Assembly: GCF_002260525.1 (NCBI RefSeq) | Contig: NZ_MRYI01000003.1 | Coordinates: forward strand, 186,001 to 250,000 | Direction: 5' to 3' | Origin: Hahella sp. CCB-MM4 | GTDB lineage: Bacteria; Pseudomonadota; Gammaproteobacteria; Pseudomonadales; Oleiphilaceae | DNA length: 64,000 nt | Shown: positions 35,198 to 45,424 of the stretch, piece after piece | Layout of the letters: every line of letters begins with the position of its first letter | Position numbering within the stretch: the first letter of the stretch is position 1 | The notes under the pieces: model-generated | Database searches by the model: none | Seen by the model: the letters and a program-made list of their open reading frames with translations, nothing else | What the model was told of the DNA's origin: nothing | Translations under genes and position numbers: made by a program

Positions 35198-37216
35198 ATG
35201 ATTCAGTCAAAACTATCAACCGCTCCGACTATTCCATCATCGGACTATGTGATTATCGAAAACCTGCTGGGTGAAGCTCACGCGGCGTTGCTTGATTCAA
35301 CAGTATCCTCAAGAACACCTGCTGAAAAAGCCAATCTGCTGCAGAACGTCAAACGTTATGCCGAAGATGTTCTGGCCATGGACGAACAGAATCCCGAAGC
35401 TCATCACATGCTTGCACTGAGCCATACCCTGCTTGGAGAATCCGGCCGCGCCAAAAAACACATGGCAGTGGTATCGGAGACGTCTGAACCAAGTCATACG
35501 TTGTTGCTTGAACAAGCCCATATTGACCTGGCGGCAAGGCATTACAACAAAGCGGAAAGCAAATTCCTGCAAGTGCTGGCAGAAGACAAACACAACGCCG
35601 AGGCTTTCCTGGGCATTGCAATACTGCATCAGAAAAGGAAAGACTGGGCCGGTGCGTTCCTGCGCTACCATTCCCTGATGACCAAAGGTTACTTCAACCC
35701 GACCGTTCTTACAGGACTGACAGCCGTCATCCCTCATATTGTGGCGGACCAGTGGAATCAGGAATACGAAACGACGCTATTGACGGCTCTGCGCTGTGAC
35801 AGTGTCGACACCCAGGCTTACTCCGGGTTTGCCAACTCCCTTTTGATTCAGAAGTATGCGCTGGATCATGAGGAGTCCAAACTGGACTTTGTACAACTCA
35901 TAGAAGATGAGCTGCTACTCAGGGTCATCAGTTTCCGGCTGATCTCCACACCTGAAGTTGAAAACCTGGTCACCCTGCTCCGGCAAACCCTACTGATTCA
36001 GGCAGCGTCCGAAGGTGACCTTCCCGACTCACTACAGGATTGGGTTCTGACCATTGGAGAAGCGGCGGCTCACTACGGGTACTGCTGGCCTACCAATGAT
36101 CAGGAAGACATGATTCTCAGCAGTCTTGCCTCCGCCATACAGACAACGGCCAGAGATAGAGCCTCTACCCTCGACGATCTGATTGGGGCGTTGATGCTAT
36201 ACGGCATGTACGAAGAGCTCTACAGCTCACCTATGAGTTTTCAGCTGCTCAAGCACGATCTGGAAGACTGGCCTGCCGGGATACAACCTCTGCTCGCAGA
36301 GTCCCTCTATGAGCCCAGCCAGTTGCACGCCACCGAGGTGGAGTTGAGACAGGTCATCCATAATTCCAGTCAGTCTGACACCTATTTTCGCTCCGTCATG
36401 CAGGTATATCCCAAGTGGTCACAGATTCACAGTGGCGACGTGGGCTCCGCGATGCAGACTCTGACAGCCGCATTCGGTGATAGTCTCCCCTGGAACAATA
36501 GCCGCATGCGTCCGCTGAATGTATTAATCAGTGCTTGCGGTACCGGACAGGGAGCATTGCAGCAGGCCGCCCAATACCACGACATCAACGTGGTCGGTGC
36601 AGACTCCAGAATGGCACATCTCGCATTCGCGGAATATCAGGCCCGCAACCTCGGCATCGATAACGTCAGATGGGTTCAATGCTCCGAGAATAAACTAACC
36701 TGCCTGAACCAACGCTTTGATATTGTAGAGTGGTCTTCCCTGCTGAATCACTCTGAAGATATTGCCGACACTCTTAATTACCTCAAAAAACTGGTATCCG
36801 GGATTGGCGTCATCAAGGTACAGGTAGAATTGAATCAGGAGCGTCTGGAAGAGAACACTCTCAAAGCATTGACGTCCGGCAATAATCTTGCCCCCGAGCT
36901 GCCCACCATCAGGGCAATTAGACGCTCAATGGCTGAAGACAATGCAGACTCGCAATGGCAGCAAATTCTCCAGAGACCTGAGTTTTACTTTGCCGGTGGC
37001 TGTATGGAGATGTTTTTTGGACCTGAATACAAGGCACAGGAAGCAAAAACTCTGGACGAATTGATCAGTTCAGCCGGTCTGTCCATTGTCGGTATCATCG
37101 ACTGGCAATCCAGTACAATCAGCCATCTGAAAAATCTGGTGACCTGGGAAGCATCACAGCCTTTAAGCAAGGAAATGCCGAAGGCCATCACCATTTACCT
37201 GAAGCAGAATCAATAA
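35198..37216 (+). CDS. TPR-repeat protein with C-terminal methyltransferase-like domain
   Basis: The start is the ATG giving MIQSKLSTAPTIPSSDYVII, with CAGGAGT nine bases upstream; an earlier TTG directly after the flagellin stop is less likely. Of 672 residues, about 1-180 contain TPR-like helices (AEDVLAMDEQNPEAHHMLAL). Residues about 420-600 hold a class I SAM-binding fold (LNVLISACGTGQGALQQAAQ, then VVGADSRMAHLAFAE and FDIVEWSSLLNHSED). A small C-terminal domain follows. Similar proteins occur in flagellin or glycan modification loci. Its position after flagellin 2 suggests flagellin or glycan methylation. Confidence 0.7.
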   Translation: MIQSKLSTAPTIPSSDYVIIENLLGEAHAALLDSTVSSRTPAEKANLLQNVKRYAEDVLAMDEQNPEAHHMLALSHTLLGESGRAKKHMAVVSETSEPSHTLLLEQAHIDLAARHYNKAESKFLQVLAEDKHNAEAFLGIAILHQKRKDWAGAFLRYHSLMTKGYFNPTVLTGLTAVIPHIVADQWNQEYETTLLTALRCDSVDTQAYSGFANSLLIQKYALDHEESKLDFVQLIEDELLLRVISFRLISTPEVENLVTLLRQTLLIQAASEGDLPDSLQDWVLTIGEAAAHYGYCWPTNDQEDMILSSLASAIQTTARDRASTLDDLIGALMLYGMYEELYSSPMSFQLLKHDLEDWPAGIQPLLAESLYEPSQLHATEVELRQVIHNSSQSDTYFRSVMQVYPKWSQIHSGDVGSAMQTLTAAFGDSLPWNNSRMRPLNVLISACGTGQGALQQAAQYHDINVVGADSRMAHLAFAEYQARNLGIDNVRWVQCSENKLTCLNQRFDIVEWSSLLNHSEDIADTLNYLKKLVSGIGVIKVQVELNQERLEENTLKALTSGNNLAPELPTIRAIRRSMAEDNADSQWQQILQRPEFYFAGGCMEMFFGPEYKAQEAKTLDELISSAGLSIVGIIDWQSSTISHLKNLVTWEASQPLSKEMPKAITIYLKQNQ

Positions 37217-37380
37217 TCTGCCGTACCGGCATCCTATCCTTTCGCTACCCGCCGGAGGAAATCTCCAGCGGGTATATTCACCTTTCCCTTAAACAAACAA
37301 CCTATTTTCAGCCATACTTAAACTGTTGGGGTTTTAGTACCCTTACCTCTTCAGAGTAATTATTTAGACAGGACTGAACT

Positions 37381-38217
37381 GTGGATAGAAAGGCCATTCA
37401 ATCCCACTGGCAAAATTGGGCAGAAACCTACCGCGATTCATTGCGGGCAACCACAAAAACCAGCTCGATCAAGGCACTGGAGATTGATGCTTTGCGCCGG
37501 GCGATACTGGGAAGCCCGCTGCATAACAACGAAAACCTGAAAGTTCTGGAAGTCGGCTGTGGCAATGGCTACAACTGCCTCAGCCTGTTGCAAAGTTTCC
37601 CCGGGGCGGACATTACCGGAGTGGATTTTGTCCCCGAAATGGTCGACCACGCCCGGGAAAATCTTTCGCAACAGGACAAGTCTCTCGGCAACCAATTGAG
37701 ATTTCTCGTCGGCGATGTACTCCAGTTAGATGAACACCCCGAACTTGCCGCAAGTTATGATGTGGTATTTACCGACAGATGCCTCATAAACCTTCCAACC
37801 CAGGAAATGCAGGAGCAAGGGCTCATCCAGCTGTGCAGGAAGGTCAACCAGGACGGCATCCTGCTGTTAATTGAGAACCAGACCCAAACCCATGGCAATC
37901 AGAACAGATTGCGTGAAGCTCTGGGCATGGACGCCAGAAAGGCAGCCGAGTTCAACCTGTTTATGGATCAGGCAAAGCTGATAAAAACCGTGGAAAGCCA
38001 AGGCTTCAAGCTCCAGGATATTGATCATTTCGCCAGCCTTCACGACATCCTGCTATATGTACTGGTCCCCTTTATGAATGGCGGCCAGGTGGATTACGAC
38101 GCCCCAATCGTTCATGCCGCGACGGAACTACTCCTGAAAGCCCAGCAGGATACTCCTCATGGTTTTGGAGATTATGGACAAAACCCGCTGTTCATTTTCT
38201 CGCGAACGGAACAATGA
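37381..38217 (+). CDS. Class I SAM-dependent methyltransferase
   Basis: A GTG start with AGGAC upstream gives 278 residues. The SAM-binding motif is LKVLEVGCGNGYNCLSLLQ near residue 53, with ADITGVDFVPEMVDHAREN and FLVGDVLQLDEHP following. It lies 13 bp before the HAD-NUDIX gene in the nonulosonic-acid locus, so methylation of a flagellar sugar or its carrier is likely. The substrate is unknown. Confidence 0.8.
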   Translation: MDRKAIQSHWQNWAETYRDSLRATTKTSSIKALEIDALRRAILGSPLHNNENLKVLEVGCGNGYNCLSLLQSFPGADITGVDFVPEMVDHARENLSQQDKSLGNQLRFLVGDVLQLDEHPELAASYDVVFTDRCLINLPTQEMQEQGLIQLCRKVNQDGILLLIENQTQTHGNQNRLREALGMDARKAAEFNLFMDQAKLIKTVESQGFKLQDIDHFASLHDILLYVLVPFMNGGQVDYDAPIVHAATELLLKAQQDTPHGFGDYGQNPLFIFSRTEQ

Positions 38218-38230
38218 TATTTGGTACGCA

Positions 38231-39550
38231 ATGACTCCCAGGCCTGGTGTTATTTTTGATTTCGACGGTGTCATCGCAGACTCCCTCCCGCTGCTATATC
38301 AAAAATATGAAGAGTTGTTGGCTGGCTATGACAAAACAGCAACTCGTGCTGAATTTTCCAGCCTTAACGGCGCGAAAGTATCTGAAATTGCCGCCAGACT
38401 GGTGGCTGCACACAAATTAAATGTTTCGGCAGAAGATGTCGCAGAACGGTTCAAAGAGGCTATTGCCAAAGTGCCTCAGCAACTGACCATGACAAAGGGC
38501 GCCTTGGATACCCTTCATACACTAAGGTTCTTGAACATTCCAATCGCATTAGCGACTGCATCTTCAAAAGATTATTTTTCGCCTTTCCTGCACCGGAACG
38601 GCATTGAGCAATATTTTAGCGCCATTATTTCAGGGGATGACGTCAAGGTTGCCAAACCTGCTCCTGACATATACCAACTGGCGATATCCCGTTTGCAGAC
38701 GGAAGATAACTGGGTAATTGAGGATGCCCGGGCGGGAATCATTTCAGCCAATCTGGCAGGGGCAAAGAGTCTCTGGTTGTCAAACCCCTGGGAATCCGGT
38801 GAAGCAGAAACACTGGCGCAGGAAACACTTGAAAGACTCCCCTCTCTAGCTCCGCGGATTCTGGGACTCGAAGTAACCGCCATCGAGCTGGTGGCACTGA
38901 GCAAGCAAATTCGCATAAGACCTATCGAGCAACCTTATATCCCGACACTCGTCATCAAAGATTCAGAGGACCTCTGGCAACAGAGCCTTCAGGAAAACCC
39001 CAACCTTTTTGACAGTACTATCAGCGTTTACCATTCACACTTCTGGGAAGAAGATGTACTGGTGATTAACGTTCAGCCTGGAAGATACCGCGACTTCTAT
39101 CTTGCGAGAAAGGCGGGGAATCCATTTCCAGCGCTGGGAGTCAATGGAGTGATGAGAGATACCCATCCTGACAGTATCCTTATCGGCAAGCGATCAGTCA
39201 CCTGCACCGAGTATCCCGGCGCTTGGGAAACCGTCCCGGCTGGCGGGATACCCTACGATAGCCCGGACTGGCAGGCTGCCATTATTCAGGAAGCGATAGA
39301 GGAAACGACGGTTCAGGAAGAGAACATCAAACAAGTAGAGGCTGTCGGACTCTTTCTGGATAAACACCATGGGGTCTATGATGTGGTTTGTACGTTAAAG
39401 ACGGACGACTTATCAAAGCTCAAAGCCCGTGAAGAATATCAACACCTGGAGACTGTAAATATCATGTCCAGTCAGATACCCGAGCAGTGGGTCCCCCTCT
39501 CAAATGCTGTACTAAAAGTTTTCCAGTGGATGAACCAATATGGCCTTTAA
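38231..39550 (+). CDS. HAD phosphatase-NUDIX hydrolase fusion
   Basis: The start is the ATG giving MTPRPGVIFDFDGVIADSLP (439 residues). The N-terminal HAD domain (about 1-215) has DFDGVIADS with the nucleophile Asp, ATASSKDYF, KPAPDIY with the Lys, and VIEDARAGI. The C-terminal part (about 240-435) looks like a NUDIX hydrolase: FPALGVNGVMRDTHPDSIL, then AGGIPYDSPDW leading into QEAIEETTV, where the metal-binding Glu residues of REUxEE are kept but Arg and the final Gly are not. It overlaps pseI by 11 bp. In a locus without pseG, such a fusion could cleave UDP-sugar to sugar-1-phosphate and then dephosphorylate it. That role is a hypothesis. Confidence 0.8.
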   Translation: MTPRPGVIFDFDGVIADSLPLLYQKYEELLAGYDKTATRAEFSSLNGAKVSEIAARLVAAHKLNVSAEDVAERFKEAIAKVPQQLTMTKGALDTLHTLRFLNIPIALATASSKDYFSPFLHRNGIEQYFSAIISGDDVKVAKPAPDIYQLAISRLQTEDNWVIEDARAGIISANLAGAKSLWLSNPWESGEAETLAQETLERLPSLAPRILGLEVTAIELVALSKQIRIRPIEQPYIPTLVIKDSEDLWQQSLQENPNLFDSTISVYHSHFWEEDVLVINVQPGRYRDFYLARKAGNPFPALGVNGVMRDTHPDSILIGKRSVTCTEYPGAWETVPAGGIPYDSPDWQAAIIQEAIEETTVQEENIKQVEAVGLFLDKHHGVYDVVCTLKTDDLSKLKAREEYQHLETVNIMSSQIPEQWVPLSNAVLKVFQWMNQYGL

Positions 39551-40598
39551 AAACACCGTCACCATTAACGGCAGAACTCTCGGTAACGGGCACCCTCCCT
39601 ACATCATTGCAGAACTGTCGGCTAATCATAACGGCAGCCTTGAACGCGCCCTCAGCATCATCGACATGGCCCACAGGTGTGGTGCGGACGCGATAAAACT
39701 GCAAACCTATAAGGCTGACACCATTACCTTTGACAGCGACAAAGAAGACTTTCAGATCCACGGTGGCCTGTGGGACGGCAAGACCCTGTATGAGCTCTAT
39801 GAGTGGGCTCATATGCCCTGGGATTGGCACAAGCCGCTCTTCGAACACGCACGCAAACTGGGAATCACTATTTTCAGCTCCCCGTTTGATGACACGGCGG
39901 TGGATCTATTGGAAGACCTGGGAGCGCCGGCATACAAGATTGCCTCTTTTGAAGCGATCGACTTACCTTTGATCCGTTACACGGCATCAACAGGAAAACC
40001 CCTGATCATATCCACCGGTATGGCGACAGAAGATGAAATTCAGGAAGCCGCTGCGGCCGCTGCAGATGCCGGTTGCCAGGAGCTAGTGCTGCTTCATTGC
40101 GTCAGCGGCTACCCTGCTCCGGCAGAAGACTATAATCTGCGCACTTTAACTGACATGATGGATCGATATAACTGTCTGGTCGGCTTGTCTGATCACACGA
40201 TTGATAATGCCGCGGCTATCGCCAGTGTAGCCCTTGGGGCCTGCCTTATTGAAAAACATGTCACCCTCGACCGCAAAGGTGGTGGACCGGACGACAGCTT
40301 TTCGCTTGAACCGGATGACCTGAAAATGCTTTGCGAAAGCTCCCGGACCGCATGGCAGGCTCTAGGCAGTGTTGACTACAGTCGCAAAGCCAGTGAGGTT
40401 GGCAATGCCAAGTTCCGCCGCTCACTTTATGCGGTAAAGAACATCCGTAAGGGCGAGCCGTTCACTCTTGAAAATGTCAGAAGCATTCGGCCAGGATTCG
40501 GTCTGGCTCCGAAACACAGAGAAGAAATTCTTGGAAAATCTGCCGCTCACGATATTGAGGCAGGCACGGCACTCAATTGGGATTTGATTGAGCATTGA
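39540..40598 (+). CDS. pseI: Pseudaminic acid synthase PseI
   Basis: The 352-residue NeuB-family synthase has features of the PseI branch: PYIIAELSANHNGSLERAL, DSDKEDFQIHGGLWDGKTLY, KIASFEAIDLPLI, ISTGMATEDEI and the C-terminal antifreeze-like (SAF) domain (VGNAKFRRSLYAVKNIRKGE). PseI condenses 2,4-diacetamido-2,4,6-trideoxy-L-altrose with phosphoenolpyruvate to give pseudaminic acid. It overlaps the HAD-NUDIX gene. Its 3' end is the first unit of a 40-bp tandem repeat. Confidence 0.93.
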   Translation: MAFKNTVTINGRTLGNGHPPYIIAELSANHNGSLERALSIIDMAHRCGADAIKLQTYKADTITFDSDKEDFQIHGGLWDGKTLYELYEWAHMPWDWHKPLFEHARKLGITIFSSPFDDTAVDLLEDLGAPAYKIASFEAIDLPLIRYTASTGKPLIISTGMATEDEIQEAAAAAADAGCQELVLLHCVSGYPAPAEDYNLRTLTDMMDRYNCLVGLSDHTIDNAAAIASVALGACLIEKHVTLDRKGGGPDDSFSLEPDDLKMLCESSRTAWQALGSVDYSRKASEVGNAKFRRSLYAVKNIRKGEPFTLENVRSIRPGFGLAPKHREEILGKSAAHDIEAGTALNWDLIEH

Positions 40599-40676
40599 GG
40601 CAGATACGGCTCTTGATTGGGGTTTAGTTGAGTATTAAACCAGCCACGGCGCTCAATTGGGATTTGATTGGGCAGC
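40557..40676 (+). repeat. Triplicated 40-bp tandem repeat derived from the pseI 3' end
   Basis: Three 40-bp units (40557-40596, 40597-40636, 40637-40676) are imperfect copies. Read on the plus strand they encode EAGTALNWDLIEH, EADTALDWGLVEY and KPATALNWDLIGQR, each followed by a stop codon. Only the first belongs to pseI. The third unit also contains the 3' end of the minus-strand cytidylyltransferase gene. Confidence 0.9.
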
Positions 40677-41393
40677 GCTGAGATAAGCCCTCACCTGCAA
40701 TAAGTCTTCTTCCGTATCAATGTCGAACGATCGACTGCGCGGCATGACATAAGTCAGTAAAGGCTGCGATGTATAGGAACGGGTCTGCCTGAATGCAGCC
40801 ACATCAAGAATATGAATAGCGCCGTTACACCGATAGGCTTTGGGCAATTCCTGGGATTTATGACGCCGGTAGTGAGGAAAGACCGGAAGTGCATTCTGAT
40901 TTTGATCAATCACCCAGGCTGAAAATGGTGAGTGTTCATACTCACTGACACTCATCAGGAATCTGCCGTCGTTCTCGGAGAAAAGCCGGTATGCTTCCTG
41001 TAAATCCTCCGCCGTACGCAATGGGCATGTGGGCAGCAATATCGCCAGAGTTTTGTAGCTTCGTCCCACCTTTTCCAGTTCGTCCAATGCATGCAGTGCC
41101 ACAGCTTCAACACCAGCGGGATCGACAGAGAGCTTTTCCGGCCGAATAAACGGAATTTCCGCACCATAGCCCTTTGCCAGCCCGGCAATATCATCATCTT
41201 CGGTAGAAACAACAATGTCACTGCAAATTCCCGATTCCATCGCGCAATCGACCGCCCGTTGCAGCAGGGTTTTGCCACCCAGGCTCAACACGTTCTTACG
41301 CTTCAGGCGGGTGGAAGCCCCTTTGGCCGGGATCAATGCCAATACGGATTCCTGATTTTTATTACCTTTTGCATTACCTGATGCTTCTTTCAT
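40653..41393 (-). CDS. pseF: CMP-nonulosonate cytidylyltransferase (PseF-like)
   Basis: The 246-residue protein of the NeuA/KdsB class has VLALIPAKGASTRLKRKNVL with the CTP-binding loop, IVVSTEDDDIAGLAKGYGAE, LLPTCPLRTAEDLQEAY, then the acceptor region PKAYRCNGAIHILD and the final RSFDIDTEEDL. It activates a nonulosonic acid as its CMP derivative. The symbol follows from the pse context; specificity for Pse over another nonulosonate is not proven. Its last residues (AAQSNPN) are read from the antisense strand of the pseI-derived repeat. It converges on pseI. Confidence 0.82.
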   Translation of the reverse strand: MKEASGNAKGNKNQESVLALIPAKGASTRLKRKNVLSLGGKTLLQRAVDCAMESGICSDIVVSTEDDDIAGLAKGYGAEIPFIRPEKLSVDPAGVEAVALHALDELEKVGRSYKTLAILLPTCPLRTAEDLQEAYRLFSENDGRFLMSVSEYEHSPFSAWVIDQNQNALPVFPHYRRHKSQELPKAYRCNGAIHILDVAAFRQTRSYTSQPLLTYVMPRSRSFDIDTEEDLLQVRAYLSAAQSNPN

Positions 41394-41472
41394 ACCAGCC
41401 GATTTTCACTTTTTGCCTTTCGTTATGACCCATTTAATCTAGGGCAGTTGCACTTGCCCGTCCCGACACTAA

Positions 41473-41514
41473 TATCTGCTTCTTCGCTTCCGCTATCTGC
41501 TTCTTCGCTTCCGC
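41473..41514. repeat. Tandem duplication of a 21-bp unit
   Basis: Two perfect copies of TATCTGCTTCTTCGCTTCCG plus one C lie back to back (41473-41493 and 41494-41514) in the gap between the second NeuB gene and pseF. Confidence 0.9.
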
Positions 41515-41566
41515 ACGCCGACATTTTACAGGGTACGTTCCAAGCTAGCGTGCTCCCTTCGGCGGG

Positions 41567-42643
41567 TTAACGTGTGAGATCAATCCAGTGCAACATATCA
41601 CCGGCTTTCATATCCTGATTCAGAATATGGCCAATCAGATGCTCATGCTCAGTGGGCGGAATGCCATATCCCGGACGCCGGTATTCCACATCGTCTTCCA
41701 CAAGGGCCTGACCTGCCTTCTTATCCACTCGTAGAAAGGCACTTCGCCGAACAGCATCACGTTTTTTGATTTGCTCCGGATGCAGACTTCGACGAGGCTC
41801 GCCCATGGCTGTTTCCAAATCCCGGATGGCTTTAATAAAGGGTTTGAACTGATGAGGTTCAATTGACATGACGTGTTCAACACTGCGGGTCATTCTGTCT
41901 TTGGTAATGGTCTTCTCAACCAGATTTGCTCCGATTGCCACCGCCGCAATGTCCATATCCCAACCCGGTGTGTGATCGGAAAATGCTGCGGGAAATGGAA
42001 ACATCTGCTTTAAGGTGGTAATCATCCGCAGGTTAATGCTGTCCAGATGAGCCGGATATCCGGAGGGGCATTGGTGGATGATGATGCGATCATTACCTTC
42101 ACTCTGGATCACGTCCACGGCCTGCTCTATATCGCCCAGAGAGGAATTGCCGGTATCCAGCTGAATACACATACCGGTCCGGGCAGCCTGTCGCAACAAA
42201 GGAAAGTGGTTGACATCGGCAGAGGCGATCTTGATTGAATCGCATCCAAATGATTCGAGAAGCCTGATATCCTCTTCAAAACCGATGGTGGAGAAGAACG
42301 CCATATTATGGTCATCCGCCACTTTCTTGACAGCCTTCCATTCATCAGGGGTCAGGCACCGACGAGCCAGAATGTCATAAAGCGGTTCTTCAACAGTTTC
42401 TGTTTCGCCTGTTTCACGATTAACCAGGACGTCGTAGCTGAAAAGCTGTTTCTTATCCGCCACCAAACGGTCAGGATCAAAAATCTGAAACTTGATCGCA
42501 TCTGCTCCGCCCTCAGCAGCAGCCCGGGTCAACTCTATCGCACTTTCCAAACTATCGTGGGTTGGTCCGGCTTCGAAAACGATATAACAGGCACTGCCGT
42601 CACCGATCATCTTATTCTTGATTTGTACGGACATTTGAACCAC
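41567..42643 (-). CDS. Divergent NeuB-family nonulosonate synthase
   Basis: The 358-residue protein shares the NeuB pattern (GGADAIKFQIFDPDRLV, CDSIKIASADVNHFPLL, IQLDTGNSSLGDIEQAV, FSDHTPGWDMDIAAVAIGA, and a C-terminal SAF domain with RRSAFLRVDKKAGQALVEDD). It differs clearly from the pseI product; for instance it has YIVFEAGPTHDSLESAIEL instead of the usual AEL-NH opening. It is a second synthase in the locus, of unknown sugar specificity. It lies 20 bp downstream of pseC in the minus-strand operon. Acetyl or formyl variants of a nonulosonate, or a legionaminate-like sugar, are possible. Confidence 0.85.
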   Translation of the reverse strand: MVQMSVQIKNKMIGDGSACYIVFEAGPTHDSLESAIELTRAAAEGGADAIKFQIFDPDRLVADKKQLFSYDVLVNRETGETETVEEPLYDILARRCLTPDEWKAVKKVADDHNMAFFSTIGFEEDIRLLESFGCDSIKIASADVNHFPLLRQAARTGMCIQLDTGNSSLGDIEQAVDVIQSEGNDRIIIHQCPSGYPAHLDSINLRMITTLKQMFPFPAAFSDHTPGWDMDIAAVAIGANLVEKTITKDRMTRSVEHVMSIEPHQFKPFIKAIRDLETAMGEPRRSLHPEQIKKRDAVRRSAFLRVDKKAGQALVEDDVEYRRPGYGIPPTEHEHLIGHILNQDMKAGDMLHWIDLTR

Positions 42644-42663
42644 TCCGGTATCTGATAAATTGG

Positions 42664-43824
42664 TTAGTTAATTGAGGATTTTAGTGCCACTGCCACTCGA
42701 TCAAGATCTTCTTCGGACATCGCCGGGAACAGCGGCAAAGACAGCGCTTCCTGGTAATATTGCTCGGCGACCGGAAAATCCCCTTTCGAGAATCCCAACT
42801 TGCTGTAATAAGGTTGAGTATGAATAGGAATATAGTGAATCTGTACGCCAATTCCCTGCCCCCTGAGCCTCTCTACCAATTGTCTCCGGCCTATTTTGAT
42901 CTCATTCAGATCTAGCCTGATGACATAGAGGTGATAGCTGGAAATAACCTGGCTGATAACTTCCAGGGGTGTCACCGGCAAGCTCTGCAAAAGATCATGA
43001 TAGTGCTCTGCCAATTGATTGCGTCTTGCAACCCATTCCCCTAGCCGGGTTAATTGGCTGACACCGAGCGCCGCATGTATGTCAGTCATGCGGTAATTAA
43101 ATCCCAGCTCCTGTTGTTCATAATACCAGGGGCCGTCATTCTGGCTTAGATGCTCAGGATCCTTGGTAATGCCATGACTGACAAACAATCGCATCTTTTC
43201 CGCAAACACAGGGTTATTGGTCACTGCCATACCGCCTTCACCTGAGGTAATAATTTTTACCGGATGAAAACTGAATACGGTGATATCTGAATACTGACTG
43301 CTGCCTACGGGAGCTCCGTGGTACTGCGCCCCCAACGCATGGGAAGCGTCTTCAATGACATAGAAACCATATTCCTGTGCCAACCGACCAATTTCCGCCA
43401 TTTCACACGGTTGTCCGGCAAAGTGAACCGGCACCACCACTTTGGGTAGTTTTCCGTGTTGCCGGGCATGAATCAGCTTTTCCTGCAACCTGTTAACGTC
43501 CATATTGCCCGTATGCAGATCAATATCCACAAAGTCCACAGAGGCACCACAATACCGTGCACAATTGGCAGAAGCCACGAAGGAGTTAGGACTGGTCCAC
43601 AAGTAATCGCCTTCTCCCAGTCCAAGTGCAAGGCAGGCAATATGGAGTGCGGAGGTGCCGCTATTACAAGCGACCGCATGGCTTGCGCCCACTGCGTCAG
43701 ATACACCTCGTTCAAACTCTCCGACTTTCGGTCCCTGGGTCAGAAAATCTCCACGTAATACCTCAGCGACAGCATCAATATCATCCTGTGAAATGAGCTG
43801 CCTGCCGTATGGAATAAATGACAT
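42664..43824 (-). CDS. pseC: PseC, UDP-4-keto-6-deoxy-HexNAc aminotransferase
   Basis: The 386-residue DegT/DnrJ/EryC1 aminotransferase starts MSFIPYGRQLISQDDIDAV. It has ACNSGTSALHIACLALGLGE, VIEDASHALGAQYHG, the PLP-lysine segment FSFHPVKIITSGEGGM and GFNYRMTDIHAALGVSQL. PseC transfers an amino group from glutamate to the 4-keto sugar made by PseB. The pseB stop is six bases upstream. Confidence 0.92.
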   Translation of the reverse strand: MSFIPYGRQLISQDDIDAVAEVLRGDFLTQGPKVGEFERGVSDAVGASHAVACNSGTSALHIACLALGLGEGDYLWTSPNSFVASANCARYCGASVDFVDIDLHTGNMDVNRLQEKLIHARQHGKLPKVVVPVHFAGQPCEMAEIGRLAQEYGFYVIEDASHALGAQYHGAPVGSSQYSDITVFSFHPVKIITSGEGGMAVTNNPVFAEKMRLFVSHGITKDPEHLSQNDGPWYYEQQELGFNYRMTDIHAALGVSQLTRLGEWVARRNQLAEHYHDLLQSLPVTPLEVISQVISSYHLYVIRLDLNEIKIGRRQLVERLRGQGIGVQIHYIPIHTQPYYSKLGFSKGDFPVAEQYYQEALSLPLFPAMSEEDLDRVAVALKSSIN

Positions 43825-43830
43825 AAATAA

Positions 43831-45391
<1,561 letters not shown>

Positions 45392-45406
45392 ATCACACCT
45401 TTATAG

Positions 45407-45424
45407 GAGTCAATTTTTTGACTC
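45407..45424 (-). promoter_or_regulatory. Palindrome in the leader of the pse operon
   Basis: The arms GAGTCAA and TTGACTC with a four-base AT loop lie 16-33 bp before the start of the first operon gene. It could be an operator or an RNA hairpin near the ribosome-binding site. No regulator is identified. Confidence 0.4.

Noticed and set aside
37246-37273. A terminator after the TPR-methyltransferase gene
   Set aside because: The stem (ACCCGCCGGAG/CTCCAGCGGGT) is interrupted and lacks a T-run, so it was not listed as a feature.
41567-42643. Naming the second NeuB homologue LegI or NeuB
   Set aside because: Sequence features do not decide between sialic, legionaminic or other nonulosonic acids, and the other legionaminate genes are not visible.
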